64,000 bases of DNA from contig JAPWJZ010000006.1 of the NCBI GenBank assembly GCA_028283745.1, positions 248,001-312,000 of the forward strand. The letters are read 5' to 3'. This document shows positions 25,866-35,642 of the stretch, piece after piece. Source of the stretch: Micavibrio sp. (GTDB taxonomy: Bacteria > Pseudomonadota > Alphaproteobacteria > Micavibrionales > UBA2020). The number at the start of each line of letters is the position of its first letter. Within the stretch, counting starts at the first letter, position 1. Under the pieces are notes generated by a model. That model searched no databases. It worked only from the letters and a program-made list of their open reading frames with translations, and was not told the origin of the DNA. A program made the position numbers and the translations under genes.

Positions 25866-27098
25866 ATGACAGCACAGGCCTCAGCGAAAGTCACCATGGA
25901 AAATAAAAAGCTCGACAAAACCCGCCTGAAACCTTCCTTCAAATGGGATGACGCCCTGCTGCTGGACGACCAGCTGACGGATGAAGAGCGCATGATCCGC
26001 GACAGCGCGCGCGACTACGCGCAGGATAAACTGCTGCCCCGCGTGCTGGAAGCCAACCGCCACGAAAAATTCCACCGCGAAATCATGAATGAGATGGGCG
26101 AACTGGGCCTGCTCGGTTCCACCATTCACGGCTATGGCTGCGCCGGCATCAACTACGTTTCCTACGGCCTCATCGCCCGCGAAGTGGAGCGCGTGGACAG
26201 CGGCTACCGCTCCGCCCTCTCCGTGCAATCGTCGCTTGTCATGTACCCGATTTACGCGTTCGGCACGGAAGAGCAAAAACAGAAATACCTGCCGAAGCTC
26301 GCGACCGGCGAATTTGTCGGCTGCTTTGGCCTGACGGAACCCGACGGCGGCTCCGACCCCTCATCCATGAAAACCCGCGCCACCGCCACCAAGGGCGGCT
26401 ACATTCTGAAGGGCGCGAAAATGTGGATCACCAATTCGCCCATCGCCGATGTCTTCGTCGTCTGGGCGAAGGATGACGCGGGCGATATTCGCGGCTTCGT
26501 GCTGGAAAAAGGCATGAAGGGCCTTTCGGCCCCGAAGATCGAGGGTAAATTCTCCCTCCGCGCCTCCGTCACTGGCGAAATTGTGATGGATGACGTTTTC
26601 GTGCCGGAAGAAAACAAGTTCCCCGAAGTGAAGGGACTGACCGGCCCCTTCTCCTGCCTCAACAATGCGCGCTACGGCATTGCCTGGGGCGCGATGGGCG
26701 CTGCCGAATTCTGCATGCATCAGGCACGCCAGTACACGCTCGACCGCGTCGTTTTCGGCCGCCCGCTTGCCGCAAACCAGCTGGTGCAAAAGAAGCTGGC
26801 GGATATGCTGACGGAAATCACCCTCGGCCTGCAGGGCGCGCTGCGCCTTGGTCGCCTGAAAGATGAAGAACGCGCCGCGCCGGAAAGCATTTCGCTGATG
26901 AAGCGCAACAACTGCGGCAAGGCGCTGGATATTGCCCGCGTCGCCCGCGACATGCTTGGCGGCAACGGCGTTTCGGACGAATACCATGTCATCCGCCATG
27001 CCATGAACCTTGAAGCCGTCAATACCTATGAGGGCACCCACGACATCCACGCCCTCATCCTCGGCCGCGCGATCACGGGGCTGCAGGCGTTTAGCTAA
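25866..27098 (+). CDS. gcdH: Glutaryl-CoA dehydrogenase
   Basis: 410 residues, an FAD-dependent acyl-CoA dehydrogenase. [16 protein letters not shown] and [15 protein letters not shown] form the flavin pocket, and the catalytic base is E389 in [20 protein letters not shown], the wording of glutaryl-CoA dehydrogenases rather than fatty acyl enzymes. It oxidatively decarboxylates glutaryl-CoA to crotonyl-CoA in lysine and tryptophan breakdown. The ATG at 25866 follows GGAA; another ATG ten codons in is possible. It is followed by a clear terminator. Confidence 0.92.
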   Translation: MTAQASAKVTMENKKLDKTRLKPSFKWDDALLLDDQLTDEERMIRDSARDYAQDKLLPRVLEANRHEKFHREIMNEMGELGLLGSTIHGYGCAGINYVSYGLIAREVERVDSGYRSALSVQSSLVMYPIYAFGTEEQKQKYLPKLATGEFVGCFGLTEPDGGSDPSSMKTRATATKGGYILKGAKMWITNSPIADVFVVWAKDDAGDIRGFVLEKGMKGLSAPKIEGKFSLRASVTGEIVMDDVFVPEENKFPEVKGLTGPFSCLNNARYGIAWGAMGAAEFCMHQARQYTLDRVVFGRPLAANQLVQKKLADMLTEITLGLQGALRLGRLKDEERAAPESISLMKRNNCGKALDIARVARDMLGGNGVSDEYHVIRHAMNLEAVNTYEGTHDIHALILGRAITGLQAFS

Positions 27099-27112
27099 AA
27101 CCTTCCACATTG

Positions 27113-27157
27113 AACAACAAAAAAGCCGCCCCATGACAGGGCGGCTTTTTTTGTTGA
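27113..27157. terminator. Bidirectional rho-independent terminator between convergent genes
   Basis: GCCGCCC (27125-27131), loop CATGACA and GGGCGGC (27139-27145), flanked by an A-run on the left and a T-run on the right that lengthen the stem. The symmetry means it can stop transcription of gcdH from the left and of the leftward gene ending at 27171 from the right. Confidence 0.9.
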
Positions 27158-27170
27158 AGCTTTTGCAAGC

Positions 27171-27854
27171 TTACATGTTGGGCTTTTGTTGCGGCACCAG
27201 CGGGGTCACCTTGTTGATGGTGATTTTGCTGGCGGCTTCGATGGGCGCGGTGATTTCAATTTTCTGGCCGCCGGCGACGGTTTCAAACGTAATCATGGTG
27301 CCGCTGAGCGCGGCGGAAGCCTGCTGCTGACCGTTGCCCTGCTGCTGGTTTTGCTGCTGCGCCTGCTGGGGCTGCTGCTGTCCTGCGGCTTTTTGCTCGG
27401 CTGCTTTTTGCGCGGCTTGCGCCTTCGCACGTTCCGCCAGTTCTTCCGGCGTTACTTCAACGGCGGAAAGCAGGTTGGGGAAGGTGTGGATGAACGGCAC
27501 GTCGATGCGCCCGCCGTAATAGCGGATTTTATAGGTCTTGCCGGCTTCAAGGTTGTCCTGAATATCGGGTGAATTGAATTTCAGGTGCAACTTGGTGTTT
27601 TCGTTTTCCAGCACCAGGCCCTTGTCGGTGATGACCTTGCGGTTATAGACCGCTTCCTGCTTGCCGGAATCCCAATGGTCGTAATCGTTCTTTACGTCCT
27701 TGAGCTTCACTTCCTGCTCGTGGATGGTGCCGTAGTTGTAATACGCGGGCGCGCCAACCGCAGCCCCGCCGATTGCGGCAATCATAAAGACGCGGCGCAG
27801 GCCGCCCTTCAGCTTTTCGCCAAAGCCCTTCTTTTTGCCATAGCTGTATGCCAT
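27171..27854 (-). CDS. Membrane-anchored protein with Gln-rich linker (unknown function)
   Basis: 227 residues from the ATG at 27854, which follows GGGAGAAAAG. A basic N-terminus (YGKKKGFGEKLKGGLRR) leads into one membrane helix (about 23-40). A periplasmic beta-rich domain (about 45-130) contains KFNSPDIQDNLEAGKTYKIRYYGGRIDVP, a pattern I have seen in DUF1523-like proteins, though I am not sure. Residues about 150-185 are Ala/Gln-rich (QQQPQQAQQQNQQQGNGQQQ) and flexible, followed by a short second beta segment. It lies downstream of the LdtR-like regulator on the same strand, which makes it a possible target. Confidence 0.65.
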   Translation of the reverse strand: MAYSYGKKKGFGEKLKGGLRRVFMIAAIGGAAVGAPAYYNYGTIHEQEVKLKDVKNDYDHWDSGKQEAVYNRKVITDKGLVLENENTKLHLKFNSPDIQDNLEAGKTYKIRYYGGRIDVPFIHTFPNLLSAVEVTPEELAERAKAQAAQKAAEQKAAGQQQPQQAQQQNQQQGNGQQQASAALSGTMITFETVAGGQKIEITAPIEAASKITINKVTPLVPQQKPNM

Positions 27855-27934
27855 TGCTTTTCTCCCGTCACATAAATTTGGATGGGAAAAACTTAGCACC
27901 CGTCAGATGAAAGGTCTATGGCCTAAAAACATAA

Positions 27935-27963
27935 AATTGCGCTAAATAGACATAATTGCGCAA
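27935..27963. promoter_or_regulatory. Direct AATTGCGC repeats upstream of the 27854 gene
   Basis: AATTGCGC occurs at 27935-27942 and again at 27954-27961, 19 bases apart (about two helical turns); the second extends into the palindrome TTGCGCAA. They lie about 80-110 bases before the 27854 start. Possible paired regulator site; evidence is placement only. Confidence 0.3.
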
Positions 27964-28021
27964 CTTTCGGAAAGACTAAGCGCCTGCCGGTCCCGGATTG
28001 CGCTGAAGGTCGAGAAAGGCC

Positions 28022-28489
28022 TTAAGAAGCGAGGGTCAGGCCGCCCGCTGCCATTTGTTCCGCCCAGAACGTTTCAAGGTCGCGCAGCACGTGGTTCATG
28101 CTTTCGATGCGCGTATTGGGCAGGCCGGCGGTGGAAAGTTTTTCTTCGTGCTTCTTGTAAAGGCGGGTGATGCCGTCGTTGAGCTTGCGGCCCTTGTCCG
28201 ACAGTTTCACGCGCACGGAGCGCTTGTCGTGAATGGAGCGTTCCTGCACCAGATAGCCGTTTTCGACCATCTTTTTGACGTTATACGACACGTTGGAGCC
28301 AAGGTAATAACCGCGCACCGTCAATTCCCCCACCGTTAGTTCGTCGGTGGAGATGTTGTGCAAAATCATGCTTTGGACGTTATTGATGTCGAGGATATTG
28401 GCGCGTTCCAGCTCCACCTTCAGCACGTCGAGAAACTGGCGGTGCAGGCGTTCGATGAGATTGATGGACTCATAATATGGTGACGTCAA
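28022..28489 (-). CDS. LdtR-like MarR-family regulator
   Basis: 155 residues. The winged helix is visible as NVQSMILHNISTDELTVGEL, the recognition helix GYYLGSNVSYNVKKMVENGY and the wing ERSIHDKRSVRVKLSDKG. This wording follows the alphaproteobacterial LdtR branch of MarR proteins, known from Liberibacter as a regulator of an L,D-transpeptidase gene and stress tolerance. No L,D-transpeptidase is in this window. An 18-base perfect palindrome lies 17 bases before the start, consistent with autoregulation. Confidence 0.85.
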   Translation of the reverse strand: MTSPYYESINLIERLHRQFLDVLKVELERANILDINNVQSMILHNISTDELTVGELTVRGYYLGSNVSYNVKKMVENGYLVQERSIHDKRSVRVKLSDKGRKLNDGITRLYKKHEEKLSTAGLPNTRIESMNHVLRDLETFWAEQMAAGGLTLAS

Positions 28490-28505
28490 CGGATATCCCC
28501 CTGTG

Positions 28506-28523
28506 TAGTACTAGCTAGTACTA
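28506..28523. promoter_or_regulatory. 18-base perfect palindrome before the LdtR-like gene
   Basis: TAGTACTAGCTAGTACTA is self-complementary over all 18 bases and contains two AGTACT-like half-sites. It lies 17-34 bases upstream of the ATG at 28489, where a dimeric MarR protein would block its own transcription. Likely operator; the assignment to this regulator is inference. Confidence 0.6.
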
Positions 28524-28574
28524 TTCTAGGCTATATCAAGTGGTTGTGGAAGGGGTTTCAAAAAACCTGCCTTC

Positions 28575-29666
28575 TTATGCCGTAAATATCAGGTCATCCG
28601 CGCCCAAAGGGGCAAAAATAGCTTCAACCGCATCATCCGCCACATCCGCGATACGGGCGGGCTGCCATTTGGGCGCGCGGTCTTTATCTATCAGCGCGGC
28701 GCGGATACCTTCATAGAAATCGTGCTGGCGTATCATACGCTGGCTCAATCGATATTCCATAGTCATAACGTCCGCGAAGCTCATCTGCCCGCCAAGGCGG
28801 ATTTGGCGCAGTGCCACCTTCAGGCTGGTGGGCGACATGCCGTACATGGCCGTGCGCGTATCGGCGGCGAAGGGTGAATTATCTTTTTCGAGCGATGCTG
28901 CAATGTCTTCCATCTTCGCATGACCGAAATGGCGGTCGATGCTTTCGCGGTTGGGCGCAATTTCAGACTCGCCGGGCGGCGGCGCACAATGCTGGTCCAG
29001 CACTTTGGTAATTTGCGCTGCCGGTTTTTCGCGGTCATCCCAGCGGATAGCCGTGAAAGATTCCATCAGCGCGTCAATGCTGGCCGCCGGCACGAAGTGC
29101 GTGGCGAAGCCGATGTATACCGTATCAATCGCCTTGATGCGCTTTGATGTCAGCGCAAGGTATTCCCCCGTCTGCCCGGGGCAGCGCGGCAAAAAGTAAC
29201 CGCCGCCCACATCGGGGAAGAAGCCGATATTGGTTTCCGGCATGGCGAACAGCGTATTTTCCGTCACCACGCGGTGCGACCCGTGCGCCGAAATGCCCTT
29301 GCCCCCGCCCATGACGATGCCGTTGATGAGCGCAATATAAGGCTTCGGGTACGTGAAAATACGGTGGTTGAGCGTATATTCATCATGGAAGAAATCACGG
29401 CCCAATGTGCCGTTGCCCCCCTCCTTCACCTCCAGCGCCACAGCCTTTACATCACCGCCGGAGCAAAACGCACGGTCCCCCGCACCGCGCACCAGCACGG
29501 CCTTGATGCTGTCATCCGTCATCCAGTTGACCAGCTGCCGGTCCATCGCTTGTATCATCGGCAAGTTCAGCGCGTTCAATGCCTGCGGGCGGTTGAGCGT
29601 AATAACGCCAATGCCGCCCTTTACTTCAAACAGAACATCGGTGGTGGCGGAAGCTGTATCGGACAT
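28575..29666 (-). CDS. 3-hydroxyisobutyryl-CoA hydrolase-like (enoyl-CoA hydratase fold)
   Basis: 363 residues. A crotonase core (VITLNRPQALNALNL, RAFCSGGDVKAV, GIVMGGGKGISAHGSHRVV) includes the HIBCH signature FPDVGGGYFLPR and the family C-terminal segment DFYEGIRAALIDKDRAPKW. Such enzymes hydrolyse 3-hydroxyisobutyryl-CoA in valine breakdown; some relatives act on other 3-hydroxyacyl-CoAs. GAAGGT precedes the ATG. The LdtR-like gene follows 86 bases downstream on the same strand. Confidence 0.88.
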   Translation of the reverse strand: MSDTASATTDVLFEVKGGIGVITLNRPQALNALNLPMIQAMDRQLVNWMTDDSIKAVLVRGAGDRAFCSGGDVKAVALEVKEGGNGTLGRDFFHDEYTLNHRIFTYPKPYIALINGIVMGGGKGISAHGSHRVVTENTLFAMPETNIGFFPDVGGGYFLPRCPGQTGEYLALTSKRIKAIDTVYIGFATHFVPAASIDALMESFTAIRWDDREKPAAQITKVLDQHCAPPPGESEIAPNRESIDRHFGHAKMEDIAASLEKDNSPFAADTRTAMYGMSPTSLKVALRQIRLGGQMSFADVMTMEYRLSQRMIRQHDFYEGIRAALIDKDRAPKWQPARIADVADDAVEAIFAPLGADDLIFTA

Positions 29667-29739
29667 CGCTTATTACCTTCACGTGAAATCAAGACGAAAG
29701 TGTAGTAAGATAAAGAGGCAGAGGTAAAGAGGAAAAAAC

Positions 29740-30141
29740 GTGGCCAAAGCGACCAGAGCCAAGCTTTCGGCATCCCTTATCGTGCTTATCATCGGCGTGA
29801 TACTTTGCCGTTTTTCGGCAAAAGGCCCCTCCATGGGGGTAGACAATGCCCGTATGTTTGCCGTGCTGCTTGCCACCATCGCCCCCTTTGCCCAGTCACC
29901 ATCCATTTACACTTTCGCGTTTTCCTGCAAAGTCTGCCTGATTATTTGCTGTTTCGCGACTATCGTCACGGGTGCATCAGCGCATTCGGAGCCCGAAGCT
30001 TTTTTTACGTTCATGTTCATTGCTTTTGGTTATTTCATCCTCTCTGCGGCGTTGTGGAGTATTTTAAAGCTGGTGCAGGGTGCAATCATTCTTGCAAAAG
30101 CTGCCAAAGCAGCCCAAGACAAGAACAATGAAACTCGATAA
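29740..30141 (+). CDS. Small integral membrane protein (unknown function)
   Basis: 133 residues from a GTG at 29740 that follows GAGGAAAA. Hydrophobic segments near 10-27, 37-55, 60-80 and 88-115 suggest three to four membrane helices, with a short basic C-terminus (AKAAKAAQDKNNETR). Several cysteines lie in the third segment (CKVCLIICC). No family recognised. Its end overlaps the next gene by 14 bases. Confidence 0.7.
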   Translation: MAKATRAKLSASLIVLIIGVILCRFSAKGPSMGVDNARMFAVLLATIAPFAQSPSIYTFAFSCKVCLIICCFATIVTGASAHSEPEAFFTFMFIAFGYFILSAALWSILKLVQGAIILAKAAKAAQDKNNETR

Positions 30142-30511
30142 AGAAAACATCAAACTCAAAGCCATCGACTACACGCGCATGGGCGCGAAGCTGGCGGTGC
30201 AGGCGGTGTGGTGGTATGTGGCCATGACGGTCATCGGGTTTTTTGCGGGCGGCATTGGCGCGTATATGGCGGCGGCGCATTTTGGTTACGGCGGCTGGCT
30301 GGGGTTTATCGCAGCGTTGCTTGGCTTTAGCCTTGGCACGATCGCAGGGTTCTTTACGGGGCAAATGATTGTGCTGGGCATTATTCAGGACATGATGCTG
30401 GATGCGGGTATCAAAACCGGAAAAATCGGCTATAAACGCGCGCGGCAATTGCTGCAGGAACGACGCGACAAAATAAACGCCGCCAGCGCCAAAAAACCCG
30501 AAAACCTTTAA
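30128..30511 (+). CDS. Small Gly-rich membrane protein (unknown function)
   Basis: 127 residues from the ATG at 30128, inside the end of the previous gene; an in-frame ATG at 30080 would add 16 residues that only repeat the overlap. Two glycine-rich hydrophobic segments (VAMTVIGFFAGGIGAYMAA and GWLGFIAALLGFSLGTIAGFF) lie between a basic N-terminus and a basic helical C-terminus (KRARQLLQERRDK). The glycine-zipper look suggests oligomerisation in the membrane. Probably co-expressed with the 29740 gene. Confidence 0.7.
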   Translation: MKLDKENIKLKAIDYTRMGAKLAVQAVWWYVAMTVIGFFAGGIGAYMAAAHFGYGGWLGFIAALLGFSLGTIAGFFTGQMIVLGIIQDMMLDAGIKTGKIGYKRARQLLQERRDKINAASAKKPENL

Positions 30512-30527
30512 AACCAGATGGATAGAT

Positions 30528-30557
30528 AAACCGGCGGATGAAAGCACCGCGGGTTTT
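30528..30557 (+). terminator. Probable terminator after the small membrane-protein pair
   Basis: AAACCGGCGG (30528-30537) and CCGCGGGTTT (30547-30556) pair with one mismatch around a 9-base loop and end in a short T-run. Position between two same-strand genes fits a terminator before hemB. Confidence 0.5.
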
Positions 30558-30574
30558 ACGCGTAAATAACATGA

Positions 30575-31675
<1,101 letters not shown>

Positions 31676-31693
31676 GCCGCCTTAAAAGGCCTT

Positions 31694-32548
31694 TTACTGG
31701 TATTCCTGCACATTCGGATTATCGGTGTCGTCGCCGATATCATTGTTTTGCACGGCATTACGCTGGGCCTCGCCGGAGGTGCACACGTATAGTGTAGTGC
31801 CGCCCTTCAGCAGAACGTCATGCGATACGTAAGCAAGCCCGATGGTCAGCAAATACAGGAACACAGACATCCATAAGGTATCTTTAGGTGTCCAGGTATT
31901 TTGCAGGTGCTGCATCTTCTTTTTTTCGTAAACGTTAAACTTCCAGACACAGCTTTCCAGCTTCCAGAAGCCCACGGCCAGCGCGCAAAGGTCAAATATC
32001 GCCAGTTCCTGCCACCGAATATAGGTAAACAGCTTGGGGATGCAGCCGACGGTCAGATAGCCGACCCACGGCGCCAGCTGCCATGCAATCATCACCAAAA
32101 TTGAAATAAAAGCGACGTTGGCAAAGAAGCGCAGATGCACTTCTTCAGGCTTGGTGTCGCGCTGCTTTTTGGGCGGCATGCAGACGGTGTAAAAATGCGC
32201 CAGTGCCAGCATAATGAGCGCGAAAAGGATAAGGCCAGCCACCTGAATGATGCGAACGTCATGCATGCTGCTGCCATCGCTGCAGTCCAGCAGCGGAAGC
32301 TTGTACGTGCTACAAACCGCATCTTTCAAATCGACCTTCATCAGCGGCGTGCTGATAAAAAGGTCAAAAATAAAGGTTTTGAAAGTGGCGCAGAACATCA
32401 TGATGAACGCGGCAAGGCGCAGGCCCGGGCGCTGGTTGCGGGTGCCGCGCTTCAGCGCGAACATGGCGCAAAGAAACAATATGGGACCAAAGGCGAAATA
32501 GAGGAATTTTGCCGCCGGGATACAATAAAAATAACAAAGCATCAGCAT
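31694..32548 (-). CDS. Polytopic membrane protein (unknown function)
   Basis: 284 residues from the ATG at 32548, preceded by GGGAG; the frame is open to 32635 without a ribosome site. Six or so hydrophobic segments are visible (for example MLCYFYCIPAAKFLYFAFG, VAGLILFALIMLALAHF, VAFISILVMIAWQLAPWVG and LWMSVFLYLLTIGLAYV). Cysteine content is high, including a loop VCSTYKLPLLDCSDG that could be disulphide-bonded, and the C-terminus is acidic. Base composition is lower in G+C than the neighbours, hinting at weaker constraint or transfer. Family not recognised. Confidence 0.7.
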   Translation of the reverse strand: MLMLCYFYCIPAAKFLYFAFGPILFLCAMFALKRGTRNQRPGLRLAAFIMMFCATFKTFIFDLFISTPLMKVDLKDAVCSTYKLPLLDCSDGSSMHDVRIIQVAGLILFALIMLALAHFYTVCMPPKKQRDTKPEEVHLRFFANVAFISILVMIAWQLAPWVGYLTVGCIPKLFTYIRWQELAIFDLCALAVGFWKLESCVWKFNVYEKKKMQHLQNTWTPKDTLWMSVFLYLLTIGLAYVSHDVLLKGGTTLYVCTSGEAQRNAVQNNDIGDDTDNPNVQEYQ

Positions 32549-32714
32549 GGGAAGGCTCCCGCAGCTTTTCGTGAAACAATGGCTGATTATGCCATTATTT
32601 TTAAAGCCTTTACTACGAAGTTCCGTCAGCCGCACTGCGGGATGCCTTTTGGCCTTTGACTTTTACAAGTGGCGCAGCCATCCTGAGGGTCGGCACAACA
32701 ACTGATTACATAAC

Positions 32715-33665
32715 ATGCAAGACAAGAAACCCACAGCCCCCGTCGCCACACCCATTTCCACCATCGAGGTGATTGGCTATGACAGCGGCTGGGGCTGCGC
32801 CAACTTCGGCTGCGAAGACGGCCCCCGCAAAATTTCGCCCTCTAACATCATTCACAAACTCGGCAAGCTTGGCCTGGCAACCAAATGGCGCGGGCCGCTG
32901 GGCCTCAAGTTCCTCGGCAACCATGCAGAGCTGACGACGAAGGAAGCCACCTTTTCGCTGGCCCTTGCAGGCGTGCGCCGGTTGTTTAACACCGTCAAGC
33001 ACGCGGTTGAAGCGGGCAATACGCCGCTGGTCATCGGGGGCGATCACTCATGCGCCATCGGCACATGGTCGGCGGCGGTGGCCGCCACCAAAAGCTTCGG
33101 CAATTTCGGCCTTATCTGGATTGATGCGCACCTTGATTCCCATACCCATGAAACGTCATATCAGGGCAAATGGGGCGGCTGGTGGCACGGGCAGCCCATA
33201 ACGGCGCTGACCGGTTTTGGCAAAATTGACTTCACCAGCGTTGGCGGCACGGCCAAAAAACTGTCGCCCCGCCACATCAGCATCATCGGACCGCACAGCT
33301 TCGAGCCCGCGGAAGTCGAATTCGTGAAAAAGAACGGCATCCGCGTTTACTTCCTTGAAGAAGTGCAGCAGCGCGGCTTCAAGGCCGTCTACGAGGAAGC
33401 GCTGAAACGCGCGACCGACGGCACCGCCGCCTTCGGCCTCAGCATCGACCTTGATGCCTTCCGCCCGGCGGATGCGCCCGGCGTCGGCTCGATCGAGGAT
33501 AAGGGACTCGTCGCGGCGGAAGTGCTGCCGGTCCTGAAAAGCACGGGCCGCCTGCCCGGCTTTACCGCCCTTGAACTTGCGGAATTCAACCCGCACCAGG
33601 ATAAAGATGACATAACGAGTAAACTGATTGAAAAACTCGTTGAAACTATATTTACAGAACGTTGA
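32715..33665 (+). CDS. Arginase-family ureohydrolase (probable arginase)
   Basis: 316 residues. The binuclear manganese ligands are in GGDHS (108-112), DAHLDSHT (137-144) and SIDLDAFRPADAPG. An active-site glutamate follows in the FTALELAEFNP segment. The family splits arginine, agmatine or related guanidino compounds to urea and an amine. The wording is closer to arginase than to agmatinase, but substrate needs testing. It stands alone; with the polyamine importer in the same window it may feed ornithine/putrescine metabolism. Confidence 0.85.
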   Translation: MQDKKPTAPVATPISTIEVIGYDSGWGCANFGCEDGPRKISPSNIIHKLGKLGLATKWRGPLGLKFLGNHAELTTKEATFSLALAGVRRLFNTVKHAVEAGNTPLVIGGDHSCAIGTWSAAVAATKSFGNFGLIWIDAHLDSHTHETSYQGKWGGWWHGQPITALTGFGKIDFTSVGGTAKKLSPRHISIIGPHSFEPAEVEFVKKNGIRVYFLEEVQQRGFKAVYEEALKRATDGTAAFGLSIDLDAFRPADAPGVGSIEDKGLVAAEVLPVLKSTGRLPGFTALELAEFNPHQDKDDITSKLIEKLVETIFTER

Positions 33666-33758
33666 TGTAAATAGATAATTAACGAAGCCGGGGTCATACT
33701 GTACATGAACACCCGGCAGAACAGCCGGCCCTTTCCACGACGGGTTTTTCAGGAAGAA

Positions 33759-34619
33759 ATGTTTAAGATTGTCGGACATATATTAGTTCTCGTCTGCACT
33801 ATTGGCGGGTACGTGTTGAACAAGGGGCACCTGCTTGTCCTTTGGCAGCCGTTCGAATTCATGATCATTTTCGGTTCCGCCGTTGCGGCATTTCTGGTCG
33901 CCAACTCTCCGCACGTGCTGAAGGCGACGATGAAGGACATCGGCGCGATCTATAAAAAAGACACGTATACAAAGGCGGAATATATAGAGCTGCTCAGCAT
34001 GCTCTACCTTGTGTTCAAGACCGCGCGCAGCAAGGGCTGGCTGGCGCTGGAACAGCACATTGAAAACCCCGAGGAAAGCGAGATCTTCAAGAAATTCCCC
34101 AAATTCCATGCCAACCACCACGCCGTTACCTTCGTGTGCGACTACCTGCGCCTTATTTCGCTGGGCGCTGAAAAGCCGCACGAAATTGAATCGCTGATGG
34201 AGCAGGAACTTGAAACACAGGTGAGCGAGCGCAACCACACCTCCCACGCCGTGCAGACCATGGCGGACGGCATGCCCGCACTCGGCATCGTCGCGGCGGT
34301 CTTGGGCGTTATTCACACCATGGGCTCCATTTCTGAGCCGCCGGAAATTCTTGGCCACCTTATCGGCGGCGCGCTGGTGGGTACCTTCCTTGGCGTGTGG
34401 ATGTCATACGGCTTTATCGCCCCTATCGCGAGCGCGATGAAAGAACGCAACGACAGTGAAGTGAAATACTTCCTGTGCATGAAAACCTCCGTCCTTGCAT
34501 TCCTGCAGGGCGCTGCGCCGCAGGTGGCGATTGAATTCGGTCGCAAAATTCTGCTTCATGACACGCAGCCGACGTTCATGGAAGTTGAAGAAGCGACGCA
34601 AAACGTAACGGCAACGTAA
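33759..34619 (+). CDS. motA: Flagellar motor stator protein MotA
   Basis: 286 residues from the ATG at 33759, which follows AGGAAGAA; the upstream frame to 33705 adds 18 unlikely residues. Four membrane helices: about 3-20 and 31-51 at the start, and GIVAAVLGVIHTMGS and LIGGALVGTFLGVWMSYGFI later. The cytoplasmic loop holds the rotor-contacting charged residues (RSKGWLALEQHIENPEESE). It forms the proton channel with MotB. Confidence 0.95.
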   Translation: MFKIVGHILVLVCTIGGYVLNKGHLLVLWQPFEFMIIFGSAVAAFLVANSPHVLKATMKDIGAIYKKDTYTKAEYIELLSMLYLVFKTARSKGWLALEQHIENPEESEIFKKFPKFHANHHAVTFVCDYLRLISLGAEKPHEIESLMEQELETQVSERNHTSHAVQTMADGMPALGIVAAVLGVIHTMGSISEPPEILGHLIGGALVGTFLGVWMSYGFIAPIASAMKERNDSEVKYFLCMKTSVLAFLQGAAPQVAIEFGRKILLHDTQPTFMEVEEATQNVTAT

Positions 34620-34631
34620 AGGGATAACGCC

Positions 34632-35642
34632 GTGGCCAAGCCGAACGACGACAAGCGGCCGATCATCATCATCAAGCGCGTCAAGAAGGTCGAAGGCGGC
34701 CACCATGGCGGCGCGTGGAAGGTTGCCTATGCCGACTTCGTGACGGCAATGATGGCGTTCTTCCTGCTGCTCTGGCTGCTCAACGTCACGACGGATGAGC
34801 AAAAAGCCATGATCTCCTCCTACTTCGCGCCGGCGGACCCGCGCATTTCCACGTCCACCAGCGGCTCCGGCGGTGTCATGGGCGGCACCAGCATGGCGAC
34901 CGAAGGCGCGATGACCAGCGACAAAAACCCCGTCATGGCCCAGCAGCGCGAACCCGCCGCCGGCGAAGGCAAGGAAGACGGCGACAACGGCACCAACAAG
35001 CAGACAACCGACGAGGAAAAAGAGATTGAAGCCATGGACAAGGCCGACAACAAGGCCTTCGACCAAGCGGGCGATGCCATCAAGCAGGCCATCCAGTCTC
35101 AACCCGAATTGAAGGAACTGGCGCAAAGCCTGATGGTGGACAACACGCCCGAAGGCCTGCGCATCCAGATCGTCGACCAGGAAGGCAAGCCGATGTTTGA
35201 AGTCGGCAGCGCCAAGCCCCTGCCCGCCGCCGAAAAGCTGTTCGCGCTGGTGGCATCGGTCGTGAAAGACATGCCCAACAAAATTTCCGTGCGCGGCCAC
35301 ACGGACTCCCGCCCCTATGGCAAGGACGCAAGCTATACCAACTGGGAACTCTCGTCTGACCGTGCCAATGCCAGCCGCCGCGTAATGCTGGCGGACGGGC
35401 TGGACACATCGCGCATTGAAAACGTGCAGGGCAAGGCCGACCAGGAATTGCTGCTGGCGAACGACCCCACCAACGCCCGTAACCGCCGCATCAGCATTAT
35501 TTTAATGAAGCAGTCCATTACCGCCCCGCCCGGCAAGGCAGGTGCGGCGGCCAAGCCGGCCGTGCCCGCAACGCCGAAACCGCCGAAGCCTGCGGCGCCC
35601 GAAACGCGCAAGCATGAAGACGGCGTGATTTACTTCCCGTGA
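34632..35642 (+). CDS. motB: Flagellar motor stator protein MotB
   Basis: 336 residues from a GTG at 34632. The single membrane helix YADFVTAMMAFFLLLWLLN contains the proton-carrying D35. Residues about 60-150 are a charged, low-complexity plug/linker (DEEKEIEAMDKADNKAFDQ). The C-terminal OmpA-like peptidoglycan-binding domain has VRGHTDSRPYG, NWELSSDRANASRRVML and NDPTNARNRRISIILMK. A Pro/Ala/Lys-rich tail of about 40 residues ends the protein. It anchors the stator to the cell wall. 12 bases after motA; its stop overlaps the bpt start. Confidence 0.95.
   Translation: MAKPNDDKRPIIIIKRVKKVEGGHHGGAWKVAYADFVTAMMAFFLLLWLLNVTTDEQKAMISSYFAPADPRISTSTSGSGGVMGGTSMATEGAMTSDKNPVMAQQREPAAGEGKEDGDNGTNKQTTDEEKEIEAMDKADNKAFDQAGDAIKQAIQSQPELKELAQSLMVDNTPEGLRIQIVDQEGKPMFEVGSAKPLPAAEKLFALVASVVKDMPNKISVRGHTDSRPYGKDASYTNWELSSDRANASRRVMLADGLDTSRIENVQGKADQELLLANDPTNARNRRISIILMKQSITAPPGKAGAAAKPAVPATPKPPKPAAPETRKHEDGVIYFP

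Noticed and set aside
31684-31695. AAAAGGCCTTTT palindrome as terminator of hemB
   Set aside because: Its two halves leave no loop, so it cannot form a stable hairpin.
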